A stretch of 5,336 bases of DNA from Desulfobulbaceae bacterium (GTDB lineage: Bacteria > Desulfobacterota > Desulfobulbia > Desulfobulbales > Desulfobulbaceae): the NCBI GenBank assembly GCA_011322715.1, contig DRLX01000101.1, positions 1 through 5,336 of the forward strand, written 5' to 3'. The notes below the pieces were generated by a model, which saw nothing but the letters and a program-made list of their open reading frames with translations, searched no databases and was not told the origin of the DNA. Positions 1 to 5,336 of this stretch are shown piece by piece (positions within the stretch are counted from its first letter, which is position 1; each line of letters begins with the position of its first letter). A program made the translations under genes and the position numbers.

Positions 1-391
1 AAACCGGTAGAAGATATACAGTTACATAGCGGGCATAATGATTGGCCAGATAGGTATTGAAATCATGATTCAACTCATCATCGGTCACACGGTACAAAGC
101 CTCCCGACTGTACTTATCGGGAATAAACTGCAGATTTTGCTGGCGACGCCTTTTTTCCGCAAACATTGCATTAAACTTGGCAACTTTTTCATCAACTCCA
201 AGTACATGCCGTATCTGCAGAGATAAAACAGCTGTGAGGGCTCCCAACAATGCAACATGCAACCAGATCGGCGTATGCAACCAGGCAAGAGGCCGAATAA
301 AAACAAGGCTTAATACCCAACCAACAGCACGAAAAAGAGGTGTTATAACACCAAAATAAAGCCAGTCAAGCAATCGATTAAACGTTTCCAT
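1..391 (-). CDS. Oxa1/EMC3/DUF106-like membrane protein, 3' end cut by window edge
   Basis: An open frame of 130 codons runs from ATG at 391-389 off the left edge without a stop, so the C-terminus is missing. The protein starts METFNRLLDW. It has a hydrophobic, possibly amphipathic stretch at residues 22-38, a clear membrane helix at about 42-58, a charged segment at 60-118 (EKRRRQQ at 79-85), and the start of a second helix at about 121. This order (helix, positively charged cytoplasmic segment, helix ending LLPV) matches the complete gene at 3404-4018. A 26-residue block ending in LPV aligns between the two without gaps and shares 6 identities. I infer a paralogue in the Oxa1 superfamily, nearest to EMC3/TMCO1/DUF106 proteins, which act in membrane-protein insertion or assembly. 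No Shine-Dalgarno sequence is visible before this ATG, and a terminator hairpin ends 27 bases upstream. The gene is fairly certain; the family is moderately so. Confidence 0.68.
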   Translation of the reverse strand, partial: METFNRLLDWLYFGVITPLFRAVGWVLSLVFIRPLAWLHTPIWLHVALLGALTAVLSLQIRHVLGVDEKVAKFNAMFAEKRRRQQNLQFIPDKYSREALYRVTDDELNHDFNTYLANHYARYVTVYLLPV

Positions 392-418
392 AAAGAATAC
401 ATCAAAAATAAAAAAAAT

Positions 419-440
419 GGGGAGATTAAAAAATCTCCCC
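419..440 (-). terminator. Rho-independent terminator after the molybdoenzyme-ferredoxin operon
   Basis: A perfect 9-bp stem (GGGGAGATT at 419-427, AATCTCCCC at 432-440) encloses a four-base loop. Read on the minus strand it is followed by A, then eight T's, then ATTTTT (418-404). This is the classic stem plus U-tract form. It lies about 220 bases after the ferredoxin stop and 27 bases before the start of the left-hand membrane protein, so it either separates the two transcription units or acts as an attenuator in the leader of the second. On the plus strand the following sequence is not T-rich enough to make it bidirectional. Confidence 0.8.
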
Positions 441-461
441 ACCTTACACTCTTTTTGCAGA

Positions 462-475
462 TCCCCGCAAGGGGA
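462..475. other. Small GC-rich hairpin in the ferredoxin 3' region
   Basis: TCCCC (462-466) and GGGGA (471-475) pair around a four-base loop. On the plus strand the loop reads GCAA, a GNRA-type tetraloop; on the minus strand it reads TTGC. No T-tract follows on the minus strand, so this is not a second terminator. It lies between the palindromic element and the terminator and probably only adds structure to the 3' untranslated region. Confidence 0.35.
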
Positions 476-486
476 AGAAACCGTTA

Positions 487-660
487 CCCCACATATTTCA
501 CAGAGGTCGTTCCGAATGGTCTGAAAACACCATAAATGCAGGAACCACGGAAAAAGATCCGCAGATGTATTGAAATATTTCGAAAAATACTTTTTATACT
601 ATAACGCTGCAGGCAGGGTGTTTCCAGGCCTTACAGCAGATCGCTTGTGAAATATGCGGG
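487..660. repeat. 174-base degenerate palindromic element flanked by TTA direct repeats (MITE-like or structured RNA)
   Basis: The ends form an inverted repeat: CCCACATATTTCACA (488-502) against TGTGAAATATGCGGG (646-660), 14 of 15 positions. Two inner pairs keep exactly the same axis (coordinates sum to 1148): 518-531 GGTCTGAAAACACC against 617-630 GGTGTTTCCAGGCC (12 of 14 plus one G-T pair), and TGCAG 537-541 against CTGCA 607-611. Spacers between paired blocks are equal on both arms (15 and 15, then 5 and 5). TTA occurs immediately outside both ends, at 484-486 and at 661-663; the right copy is the ferredoxin stop codon read on the other strand. No protein is encoded. A non-autonomous transposon remnant fits, as does a structured 3' untranslated RNA. 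On the minus strand the outer stem pairs at all 15 positions once a G-U pair is counted. Confidence 0.5.
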
Positions 661-1113
661 TTAAAACCTTGTCAGGGTTACAAAGCGTAATGCCTGAGTG
701 GTACATTTGGTTACGCAAACAGGCTTCAGCCCAATGTCCACCCGATCAACACAGAAATCACATTTAACCATTTTGTTCTTTTCCTGGTTGAGTTGTGGCA
801 CACCCCATGGACAGGCACCGGCACAAGCCATGCAGCCGATGCATTTTTCCTCATCAACCAGTACAATACCGTCTTCACGCTTGCTGATTGCCTGGGTAGG
901 ACAGATAGAAGCGCAATAGGGATCATCGCATTGATAGCAGCTTCGAAAGGAAAATTCGGTTTTCGGCACTCCTTTTATAGAGACAAGCGGTTCGTGATCA
1001 ATTTCACAGAGGATAGCGCCAAATGGAAGTTTTTTGTTTGCCTTGCAATGAATCTCACAACCGTGACAGCCAATACACCTTTTGGTATTGAGATAGATCA
1101 TATACTTGTTCAT
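661..1113 (-). CDS. Four-cluster 4Fe-4S ferredoxin, electron-transfer (B) subunit of the molybdoenzyme
   Basis: A 150-residue protein of the DmsB/PsrB/PhsB type, which passes electrons between a molybdopterin subunit and a partner. It holds 16 cluster-ligand cysteines in four groups: C13, C16, C19, C23; C59, C62, C67, C71; C91, C94, C97, C101; and C118, C121, C133, C137. The last group has the spread spacing usual in this family. An additional cysteine, C36, is not part of the pattern. There is no signal peptide or membrane helix, so it should be cytoplasmic with its partner. It is shorter than many B subunits, with little sequence beyond the last cluster motif. The start overlaps the molybdoenzyme stop as ATGA, and GGAGGG (1126-1121) sits 7 bases before the ATG, so the two are translationally coupled. 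No NrfD-like anchor gene follows. Confidence 0.96.
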   Translation of the reverse strand: MNKYMIYLNTKRCIGCHGCEIHCKANKKLPFGAILCEIDHEPLVSIKGVPKTEFSFRSCYQCDDPYCASICPTQAISKREDGIVLVDEEKCIGCMACAGACPWGVPQLNQEKNKMVKCDFCVDRVDIGLKPVCVTKCTTQALRFVTLTRF

Positions 1114-3221
1114 AACTCAACCCTCCGTTTTGGATTTCTGGCGCTTCGGCGTACAGTAACAAAACTCTCGCAAAGATTCATACCACCACCGGCCCTGTCC
1201 CAATTGTCAAGCATACCAACCATCAGTTTCTGGTCACTCATGCCTGCATGATAGGCCCTGCTCTGCAGAGGAACCTGACGGCCGAAGCCGTGTACCGTGA
1301 AAACGCACTCAGGATGAATAAAATCGGTTACATGGGCTTTAATACGCTGTTTAAAACCGTCAGCGGCAATAACATCGACAATCTCTCCTTCTTTGACATT
1401 GAGTTTGGATGCCACCCTGGTATTGATCCACAAGGTATTTTCCGGCATCAGTTCGTACAGGAGGATATTGTTAATCGTATGGCCATGGGTATGAACGGCG
1501 GAGCGGCCAAAGACAAGTCGAAATTGTCCTTTTGGGGGTTTTGGAGGACTGATATATGGTTTAAGTGATTCAAGACCGGCATCGGTCAGTTTACTGCTGA
1601 TGATTTCAATTTTTCCGGAAGGGGTTTTAATCTTTCCATCCAGGCTATCACGATCATACATGATAACTTCATCCGTCAGTTCAACAAATCCCTTTTCCTG
1701 GAAATCATCAATGGTCAGTCCTGTCGGTTCAAGCTGCCATGCCCAGATATCTTCAATCGTGGAATGGGGAAAATAGTCCTGTAAATCAAGACGATCAGCG
1801 AGCTCCTTGAAAATTTCCCAGCCGGGTCTGGTGTCATAAACAGGCTCCACAGCCTTCCGTCGAACGGCCAGACGCGGTTTGGGCCCTTTCTGAACACAAA
1901 CAGGATTATCTCTTTCCAGATACATTGATTCCGGGAGGATTACATCGCAATACCAGCCGAACTCACTGTAATGGGTGTCGATGGAGACCAGGAGGTCACA
2001 GTTGTCAAAGGCAAGTTTTTGCGCCTGTGGATCAGGCATGGCTGTAAATGGATCATGACGCATGGCGATCCAAGCCTTAACCGGATAGGGTTTACCTGTT
2101 CGCATGGCATCAAAAAATAGATGTTGCAGACCAGGCCCTTTGTCGAAATGTTTGTATTTCCAACCGACACCATCGGCCCGTTTAATGTCGGGCTTGGGGC
2201 AATCAAAATTTCTGATTCCTGGTTTACCACAGTCACCTGGTCCTTTGGGCATGATCAATCCACCTTTGATTTCGATATTACCCATCAAGACATTTAAAAT
2301 ATGGAGGGCACGACTGGCATAAAATGAGTCTTTGTAGCGGGAAAGCATCCAGCCGGGGTGAAAAATCACCTGTGGCATATCCTCGGCAACTTCATCAATA
2401 AAGGCAAGGATCGATTTTTCCTTGACCCCGCACTCTTTAGCGGCCCATGCCGGTGTATATTCTTCAATAAATGTGCAAAGTTGTTCAAAATCGGTAACAT
2501 ACTTTTCAATAAAAACATTATCATAAAGTTGCCGTTTGACAATTTCATGGATAAAAGAAAGCGTCAGGGCATAATCGGTCCCGGGGCGGACCTGGAAAAA
2601 CCTGGTTGCTTTGAGCCCGGTCATGGTCTGCCGAACATCAACATAGGTTAATCTGCCTCCTTTCTGCAGCATATCCATGGTCTGAAGATTCTCGGCAATC
2701 CGCAAAGAGGCAAACATATTGCGCCCAAACAGAACCAGGTGTTTTGAATTTTTTATATCGTAAACAAATCCCTTTCGACCGACGCCGTTTACGGAAAGAC
2801 TGGCATGGTGGGTATTGCGACCACAGGTGGAGTCATGATTGGTGTAATTGGGGGAGCCGAAGGCGTGGCAGAAAGTCTTATACATTCCCTGCCAGGGACC
2901 ACCTCGTGATGAGACGACCAGGGATTCCGGGCCGTATTCCTGCTTAATTTTTTTTAGCTTTTCTGTAACATAGTCAAAGGCTTCAGACCAGCTTGCCTTC
3001 CGCCATCGACCTGCGCCCCGCCCTCCTTCGCGAATAAGAGGCTGCTGGGGACGTTCATCATCCTTGACAAGGGCCGTGCCTGCAGACCCCTTGGCACACA
3101 GGGCACCGCCAAGCAGGTATGGATTGCCCTCCAGCCAGACTACCTCGTTATCCTCGACTTCAACGCGGATTGGGCAGCGGACAGTACACATCCCGCACAT
3201 ACTGTACACGTTTTTTTTCAT
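1110..3221 (-). CDS. Molybdopterin oxidoreductase, PhsA/PsrA-like catalytic subunit without Tat leader
   Basis: A 703-residue member of the DMSO reductase superfamily. An N-terminal 4Fe-4S site is formed by C9, C12, C16 and C42. The molybdopterin domain follows, with C133 in the STCGR motif as the likely cysteine ligand to molybdenum (or tungsten), as in thiosulfate and polysulfide reductases. HPGWMLSRY (288-296), the region around AVRRKAVEP (452-460) and the C-terminal dinucleotide-binding domain (about 565-690, ending GGGMNL...FVTVRR) also resemble the PhsA/PsrA group. The start is firm: GGAGGAG lies 4 bases before the ATG, and an in-frame TAG occurs 11 codons upstream with no other start between. 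The protein begins MKKNVYSMCG, so no Tat leader exists and it should stay in the cytoplasm, unlike classical PhsA/PsrA. The substrate is unknown; a sulfur compound is inferred from family and neighbours. Confidence 0.95.
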   Translation of the reverse strand: MKKNVYSMCGMCTVRCPIRVEVEDNEVVWLEGNPYLLGGALCAKGSAGTALVKDDERPQQPLIREGGRGAGRWRKASWSEAFDYVTEKLKKIKQEYGPESLVVSSRGGPWQGMYKTFCHAFGSPNYTNHDSTCGRNTHHASLSVNGVGRKGFVYDIKNSKHLVLFGRNMFASLRIAENLQTMDMLQKGGRLTYVDVRQTMTGLKATRFFQVRPGTDYALTLSFIHEIVKRQLYDNVFIEKYVTDFEQLCTFIEEYTPAWAAKECGVKEKSILAFIDEVAEDMPQVIFHPGWMLSRYKDSFYASRALHILNVLMGNIEIKGGLIMPKGPGDCGKPGIRNFDCPKPDIKRADGVGWKYKHFDKGPGLQHLFFDAMRTGKPYPVKAWIAMRHDPFTAMPDPQAQKLAFDNCDLLVSIDTHYSEFGWYCDVILPESMYLERDNPVCVQKGPKPRLAVRRKAVEPVYDTRPGWEIFKELADRLDLQDYFPHSTIEDIWAWQLEPTGLTIDDFQEKGFVELTDEVIMYDRDSLDGKIKTPSGKIEIISSKLTDAGLESLKPYISPPKPPKGQFRLVFGRSAVHTHGHTINNILLYELMPENTLWINTRVASKLNVKEGEIVDVIAADGFKQRIKAHVTDFIHPECVFTVHGFGRQVPLQSRAYHAGMSDQKLMVGMLDNWDRAGGGMNLCESFVTVRRSARNPKRRVEL

Positions 3222-3225
3222 TGTT

Positions 3226-3232
3226 CTCCTCC
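3226..3232 (-). promoter_or_regulatory. Ribosome binding site fixing the molybdoenzyme start
   Basis: GGAGGAG on the minus strand ends 4 bases before the ATG at 3221-3219. In the same frame upstream there are only sense codons that cannot start translation, then TAG 11 codons before the ATG. This excludes an unnoticed N-terminal export signal. Confidence 0.9.
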
Positions 3233-3256
3233 GTAGATAGAAACATGTAAGCTATC

Positions 3257-3271
3257 CGGTGCGCTCCACCG
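3257..3271 (-). other. Short stem-loop in the molybdoenzyme mRNA leader
   Basis: CGGTG and CACCG form a 5-bp stem around a 5-base loop (minus strand CGGTG-GAGCG-CACCG). With one bulged base the stem can extend to ATC/GAT. It lies about 35 bases upstream of the start codon, within the leader expected from the promoter at 3331-3359. A regulatory role is possible but nothing in the sequence identifies a ligand or protein. Confidence 0.3.
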
Positions 3272-3330
3272 ATTCCTCTTACCGTTTCTACAACCGACAA
3301 GAGCAATCTCTGCCAAATAGAACGAACGGG

Positions 3331-3359
3331 ATAATATTTTTTTTATCCAACTAACTCAA
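3331..3359 (-). promoter_or_regulatory. Predicted sigma-70-type promoter of the molybdoenzyme-ferredoxin operon
   Basis: On the minus strand TTGAGT (3359-3354, 4 of 6 to TTGACA) is followed after exactly 17 bases by TATTAT (3336-3331, 5 of 6 to TATAAT). The spacer ends in eight A's. Transcription would start near 3324, giving a leader of about 100 bases before the ATG at 3221. The position between two genes makes it a plausible operon promoter. GGATAA/TTATCC (3348-3343 and 3336-3331) also forms a short inverted repeat overlapping the -10 box. Confidence 0.55.
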
Positions 3360-3403
3360 TCAACCCCTCCTCTCAGAAGAAATATTTTCATATGCTCCGA
3401 TAA

Positions 3404-4018
3404 TCAGACAACATCGGATGTTATAGAGTCAATAGCTTGTTCGGGAAGGTTACCTTTTTTTTTGACGATCCCCTTGATAACGGCCCAAGCCAGATGGGTC
3501 AGCACCAGGGCAATAATGTAAAAAAAGACGGATCCGACCAAGAGTTCTTTTCCTCCTGTTGCAGGGAGGGAAAACAGGTACTCCTTACCGAATAATCGTA
3601 ATAACTCCTCAGACCTGAACGACTCATTAATGTAGGCAACCATGAGAAAAACCGGCAGGATATTTCGAGCCAGGCCCAACAAAAAACCTTCAAGAAAATA
3701 ATCATAATAGACACGGTTTAACTTTGCCTGATCGATATTTTTAGCTATTCCTTTGGCCTTGTCATAGTCCGGCCCCTTCATGGCTTCTTCTCGGATTTTG
3801 TACCAGTACTGGAACTCTTTCTCCAACTCAATATATCGTTTGGTAATAATATATTTATTGAGTGTCCTGGTAATCAGGACGGTGATAACGGCAAGCAGCG
3901 TCAAAATAAAAACAGGGCCGAAGACATGTAGCGGTGCCAACACCTGATCCAGCAGTGAAGCTGAAAAATGAAACATGGCCATTATATAATTCCACATGCT
4001 ATCCATGAATGCATCCAT
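3404..4018 (-). CDS. Three-helix membrane protein of Oxa1/EMC3/DUF106 type
   Basis: A 204-residue protein when started at ATG 4018. Membrane helices are visible at about 34-50, 110-130 and 160-183. The segment between helices 1 and 2 (51-105) is long, helical-looking and rich in K, R and E, so it should be cytoplasmic; the lysine-rich tail (KKKGN at 186-190) is also inside. This gives outside N-terminus, inside C-terminus and a long cytoplasmic linker, the layout of minimal Oxa1-superfamily insertases (archaeal DUF106, EMC3, TMCO1). The family call comes from topology and remembered sequence character, not a search. GTG at 4033 would add five residues but has no Shine-Dalgarno, while GGAG at 4031-4028 lies 9 bases before ATG 4018. 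It sits 75 bases after the permease and could be co-transcribed with it. A relative starts at 391. Confidence 0.82.
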   Translation of the reverse strand: MDAFMDSMWNYIMAMFHFSASLLDQVLAPLHVFGPVFILTLLAVITVLITRTLNKYIITKRYIELEKEFQYWYKIREEAMKGPDYDKAKGIAKNIDQAKLNRVYYDYFLEGFLLGLARNILPVFLMVAYINESFRSEELLRLFGKEYLFSLPATGGKELLVGSVFFYIIALVLTHLAWAVIKGIVKKKGNLPEQAIDSITSDVV

Positions 4019-4027
4019 ATCAGGGGT

Positions 4028-4031
4028 CTCC
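4028..4031 (-). promoter_or_regulatory. Shine-Dalgarno that favours ATG 4018 over GTG 4033
   Basis: GGAG on the minus strand is 9 bases before the ATG at 4018-4016. It would lie inside the coding region if GTG 4033 were used. The intercistronic hairpin ends 8 bases further upstream, close enough to influence ribosome access. Confidence 0.6.
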
Positions 4032-4039
4032 ACAATAGG

Positions 4040-4074
4040 TTCATTCCGGCGGAAATGTATTCCGCCGGAATGAA
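4040..4074. other. Perfect 15-bp intercistronic hairpin
   Basis: TTCATTCCGGCGGAA (4040-4054) and its exact complement TTCCGCCGGAATGAA (4060-4074) enclose a 5-base loop. It fills most of the gap between the permease stop (4094) and the next gene. It is not a normal terminator for either strand: on the minus strand the T-rich run comes before the stem, and on the plus strand the stem is followed by A-rich sequence. A transcript-stabilising or processing hairpin that sets different expression of the two genes is a reasonable reading; a protein-binding palindrome is another. Confidence 0.75.
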
Positions 4075-4093
4075 TTAAAAAGAATAAAAAAAA

Positions 4094-5336
4094 TTAAATC
4101 CAGTACTCGATCTTCATGAAACGGAAGAACAGGAAGAACAGGGTACAGGCCAGGATAACCTTCAAGGTCATCTCAGAAAACATTTTCTGTGCACGGCTGC
4201 CAAGCATACCACCGGCAAAGCCACCGATGATGATAGCGCCGGCAAGAACCAGGTCAGGCAGGTAACCGTTCATTACATAACCGAGAAAGGAACCGATACT
4301 TGAAAAACAGGTTCCGATCAGGGAGATCGGTACGGCTACATACATCGGCAGAGCAGCGATGGTGGTCATCATCGGCACTAACAGAAAACCGCCGCCGATA
4401 CCAAAGGCACGTGATACGATACCAACAATAATACCAAGAATGGCAAACAGGAGAGGATTGATCCTGAACTCCTCGCCCCAGAACTTGAAGCGGTAATCGG
4501 TAAGACCGGATTTAACAGGCTCAATGGAACCCATTTCAACAGCACCGCCGGTCTCTTTGGCTTTTTTGACGGCAGCGTTGAATTTCTGGGTCATGGCCTT
4601 GATATTTTTTCTCTTGTTCATGGCTGCCGGTGTCATTTCCATGAGGGTCTTGATACCCATCAGGACAACAAGAATACCAAGATATTCTTTATAGGCCTTC
4701 ATGGAAACGTACTGGGTAACATAGGTACCGAGCCAGATGGAACCAATAAAGATACCGGCGCCGAATGAGAGTCCTACCGGCCAGGCAACACGTTTTTCAA
4801 CCACGGCAAAGCGGTAGAAAGAACCCAGGGGTGAGAACAAGGTCAGGGCAATATTTGAAGGTCGCAGGACGTTGGCTGCATTGATACCGATCGGACCAGC
4901 GGTCTGGATAACCAGGGCCTGGAAGGCACCCATCAGCATACCACCGGCGGCGCCGATCATGGAAAAGTAAGTACCGACGGCAATGGCGCCGATGACAATC
5001 CAGAGCGGATTCATGTACCGATAGCCTTTGGCCAGCCAGAAACCGTTCTTTTCAACAACATAATGGCCGCTTTTCTCGCCATTGACATAAACGTCAAAAC
5101 CGGTGTTGGGCGGGGTGTCACGATAGGTCATAAAAGAAGCGGTAAAGGTGCCGTCTTCTTTGTTGAGTTTGATGGATGTGCCCTTGTCCCAGTAATTTCC
5201 GGTGGAGGCATCTCCAAGGACACTACGGGCGAAAATAACAACCTTACCCTTTTTGTTACCCTCTTTGACGATGGTGTTGATACCGTATTTGTTCTCATGG
5301 GCGAACCTGAGCATATTCCACTGCTCAGCGGTCTTG
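4094..5336 (-). CDS. TauE/SafE (TSUP) family sulfur-compound permease with N-terminal soluble domain, 5' end cut by window edge
   Basis: The frame is open to the right edge (seven more codons precede the first visible ATG at 5314), so the true start lies outside. Counting from that ATG, residues 1-100 form a polar, beta-rich-looking domain. About eight membrane helices follow in two halves. Each half opens with the glycine-rich signature of the family: IGAAGGMLMG (120-129) and FGIGGGFLLVP (304-314). The halves are joined by a long charged linker (about 226-284) with many lysines. TauE/SafE proteins export sulfite, sulfoacetate or related anions, or import small sulfur compounds; the substrate here cannot be read. 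The N-terminal domain is an extension beyond the usual 250-residue permease and probably lies outside the membrane. The next gene follows 75 bases downstream. Confidence 0.92.
   Translation of the reverse strand, partial: KTAEQWNMLRFAHENKYGINTIVKEGNKKGKVVIFARSVLGDASTGNYWDKGTSIKLNKEDGTFTASFMTYRDTPPNTGFDVYVNGEKSGHYVVEKNGFWLAKGYRYMNPLWIVIGAIAVGTYFSMIGAAGGMLMGAFQALVIQTAGPIGINAANVLRPSNIALTLFSPLGSFYRFAVVEKRVAWPVGLSFGAGIFIGSIWLGTYVTQYVSMKAYKEYLGILVVLMGIKTLMEMTPAAMNKRKNIKAMTQKFNAAVKKAKETGGAVEMGSIEPVKSGLTDYRFKFWGEEFRINPLLFAILGIIVGIVSRAFGIGGGFLLVPMMTTIAALPMYVAVPISLIGTCFSSIGSFLGYVMNGYLPDLVLAGAIIIGGFAGGMLGSRAQKMFSEMTLKVILACTLFFLFFRFMKIEYWI

Noticed and set aside
85..306. Minus-strand open frame of 73 codons
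   Set aside because: It is a shifted frame within the membrane-protein gene that starts at 391; the longer frame has coherent membrane topology and a paralogue in the window.
598..626. Promoter-like TGGAAA, 17 bases, TATAGT on the minus strand
   Set aside because: The spacing is good, but the -35 match is weak, it overlaps the paired arm of the palindromic element, and a strong terminator lies between it and the next gene.
793..1251. Plus-strand open frame of 152 codons
   Set aside because: It lies opposite the ferredoxin and the end of the molybdoenzyme gene, both of which have unmistakable cysteine motifs; its product has no recognisable features.
3222..3330. Molybdenum-cofactor riboswitch in the molybdoenzyme leader
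   Set aside because: The leader is of suitable length, but I see only one short stem-loop and cannot match the conserved features of that riboswitch.
3396..3418. Inverted repeat TCCGAT/ATCGGA at the end of the 3404-4018 gene as a terminator
   Set aside because: The stem has only 6 bp with an 11-base loop and no T-tract follows on the minus strand.
4016..4033. GTG at 4033 as start of the three-helix membrane protein
   Set aside because: No Shine-Dalgarno precedes it, whereas GGAG is well placed for ATG 4018; the five added residues do not affect the protein's features.
1..5336. CRISPR array, tRNA, rRNA or transposase gene
   Set aside because: No spaced direct repeats, no cloverleaf or rRNA-like sequence and no transposase-like protein were seen on either strand.

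Overview
The window is 5.3 kb of moderate-GC bacterial DNA in which every supported gene lies on the minus strand, so genes are read from right to left. The gene content is a TauE/SafE-type (TSUP) sulfur-compound permease, a PhsA/PsrA-like molybdopterin enzyme, a four-cluster ferredoxin and two small Oxa1/EMC3-like membrane proteins. This suggests an anaerobic sulfur-metabolising bacterium. A sulfate-reducing or sulfur-disproportionating Desulfobacterota (Desulfobulbales-like) is my best guess, but it rests on gene content only.

Layout in transcription order: (1) 5336-4094, a TauE/SafE permease with a soluble N-terminal domain, cut by the right edge. (2) A 62-base gap holding a perfect 15-bp hairpin. 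(3) 4018-3404, a three-helix membrane protein of Oxa1/EMC3/DUF106 character, with a start re-assigned to the ATG behind a GGAG. (4) A 182-base gap with a good sigma-70-like promoter and a roughly 100-base leader. (5) 3221-1110, a 703-residue molybdopterin oxidoreductase with an N-terminal 4Fe-4S site. (6) 1113-661, a 150-residue ferredoxin subunit overlapping the previous gene by ATGA. (7) 660-392, a 174-base degenerate palindromic element that begins at the ferredoxin stop codon, then a Rho-independent terminator. (8) 391-1, the first 130 codons of a second Oxa1/EMC3-like membrane protein, cut by the left edge.

The molybdoenzyme and ferredoxin should form a soluble AB-type redox complex in the cytoplasm. 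The catalytic subunit has no Tat leader, an in-frame stop lies just upstream of its start, and no NrfD/PsrC-type membrane anchor is encoded beside it. The flanking permease and the two insertase-like proteins suggest a membrane-plus-cytoplasm sulfur-handling module, but the substrate cannot be read from sequence. The points most worth following up are the palindromic element with TTA direct repeats, the paired Oxa1/EMC3-like genes around a cytoplasmic molybdoenzyme, and the intercistronic hairpin.
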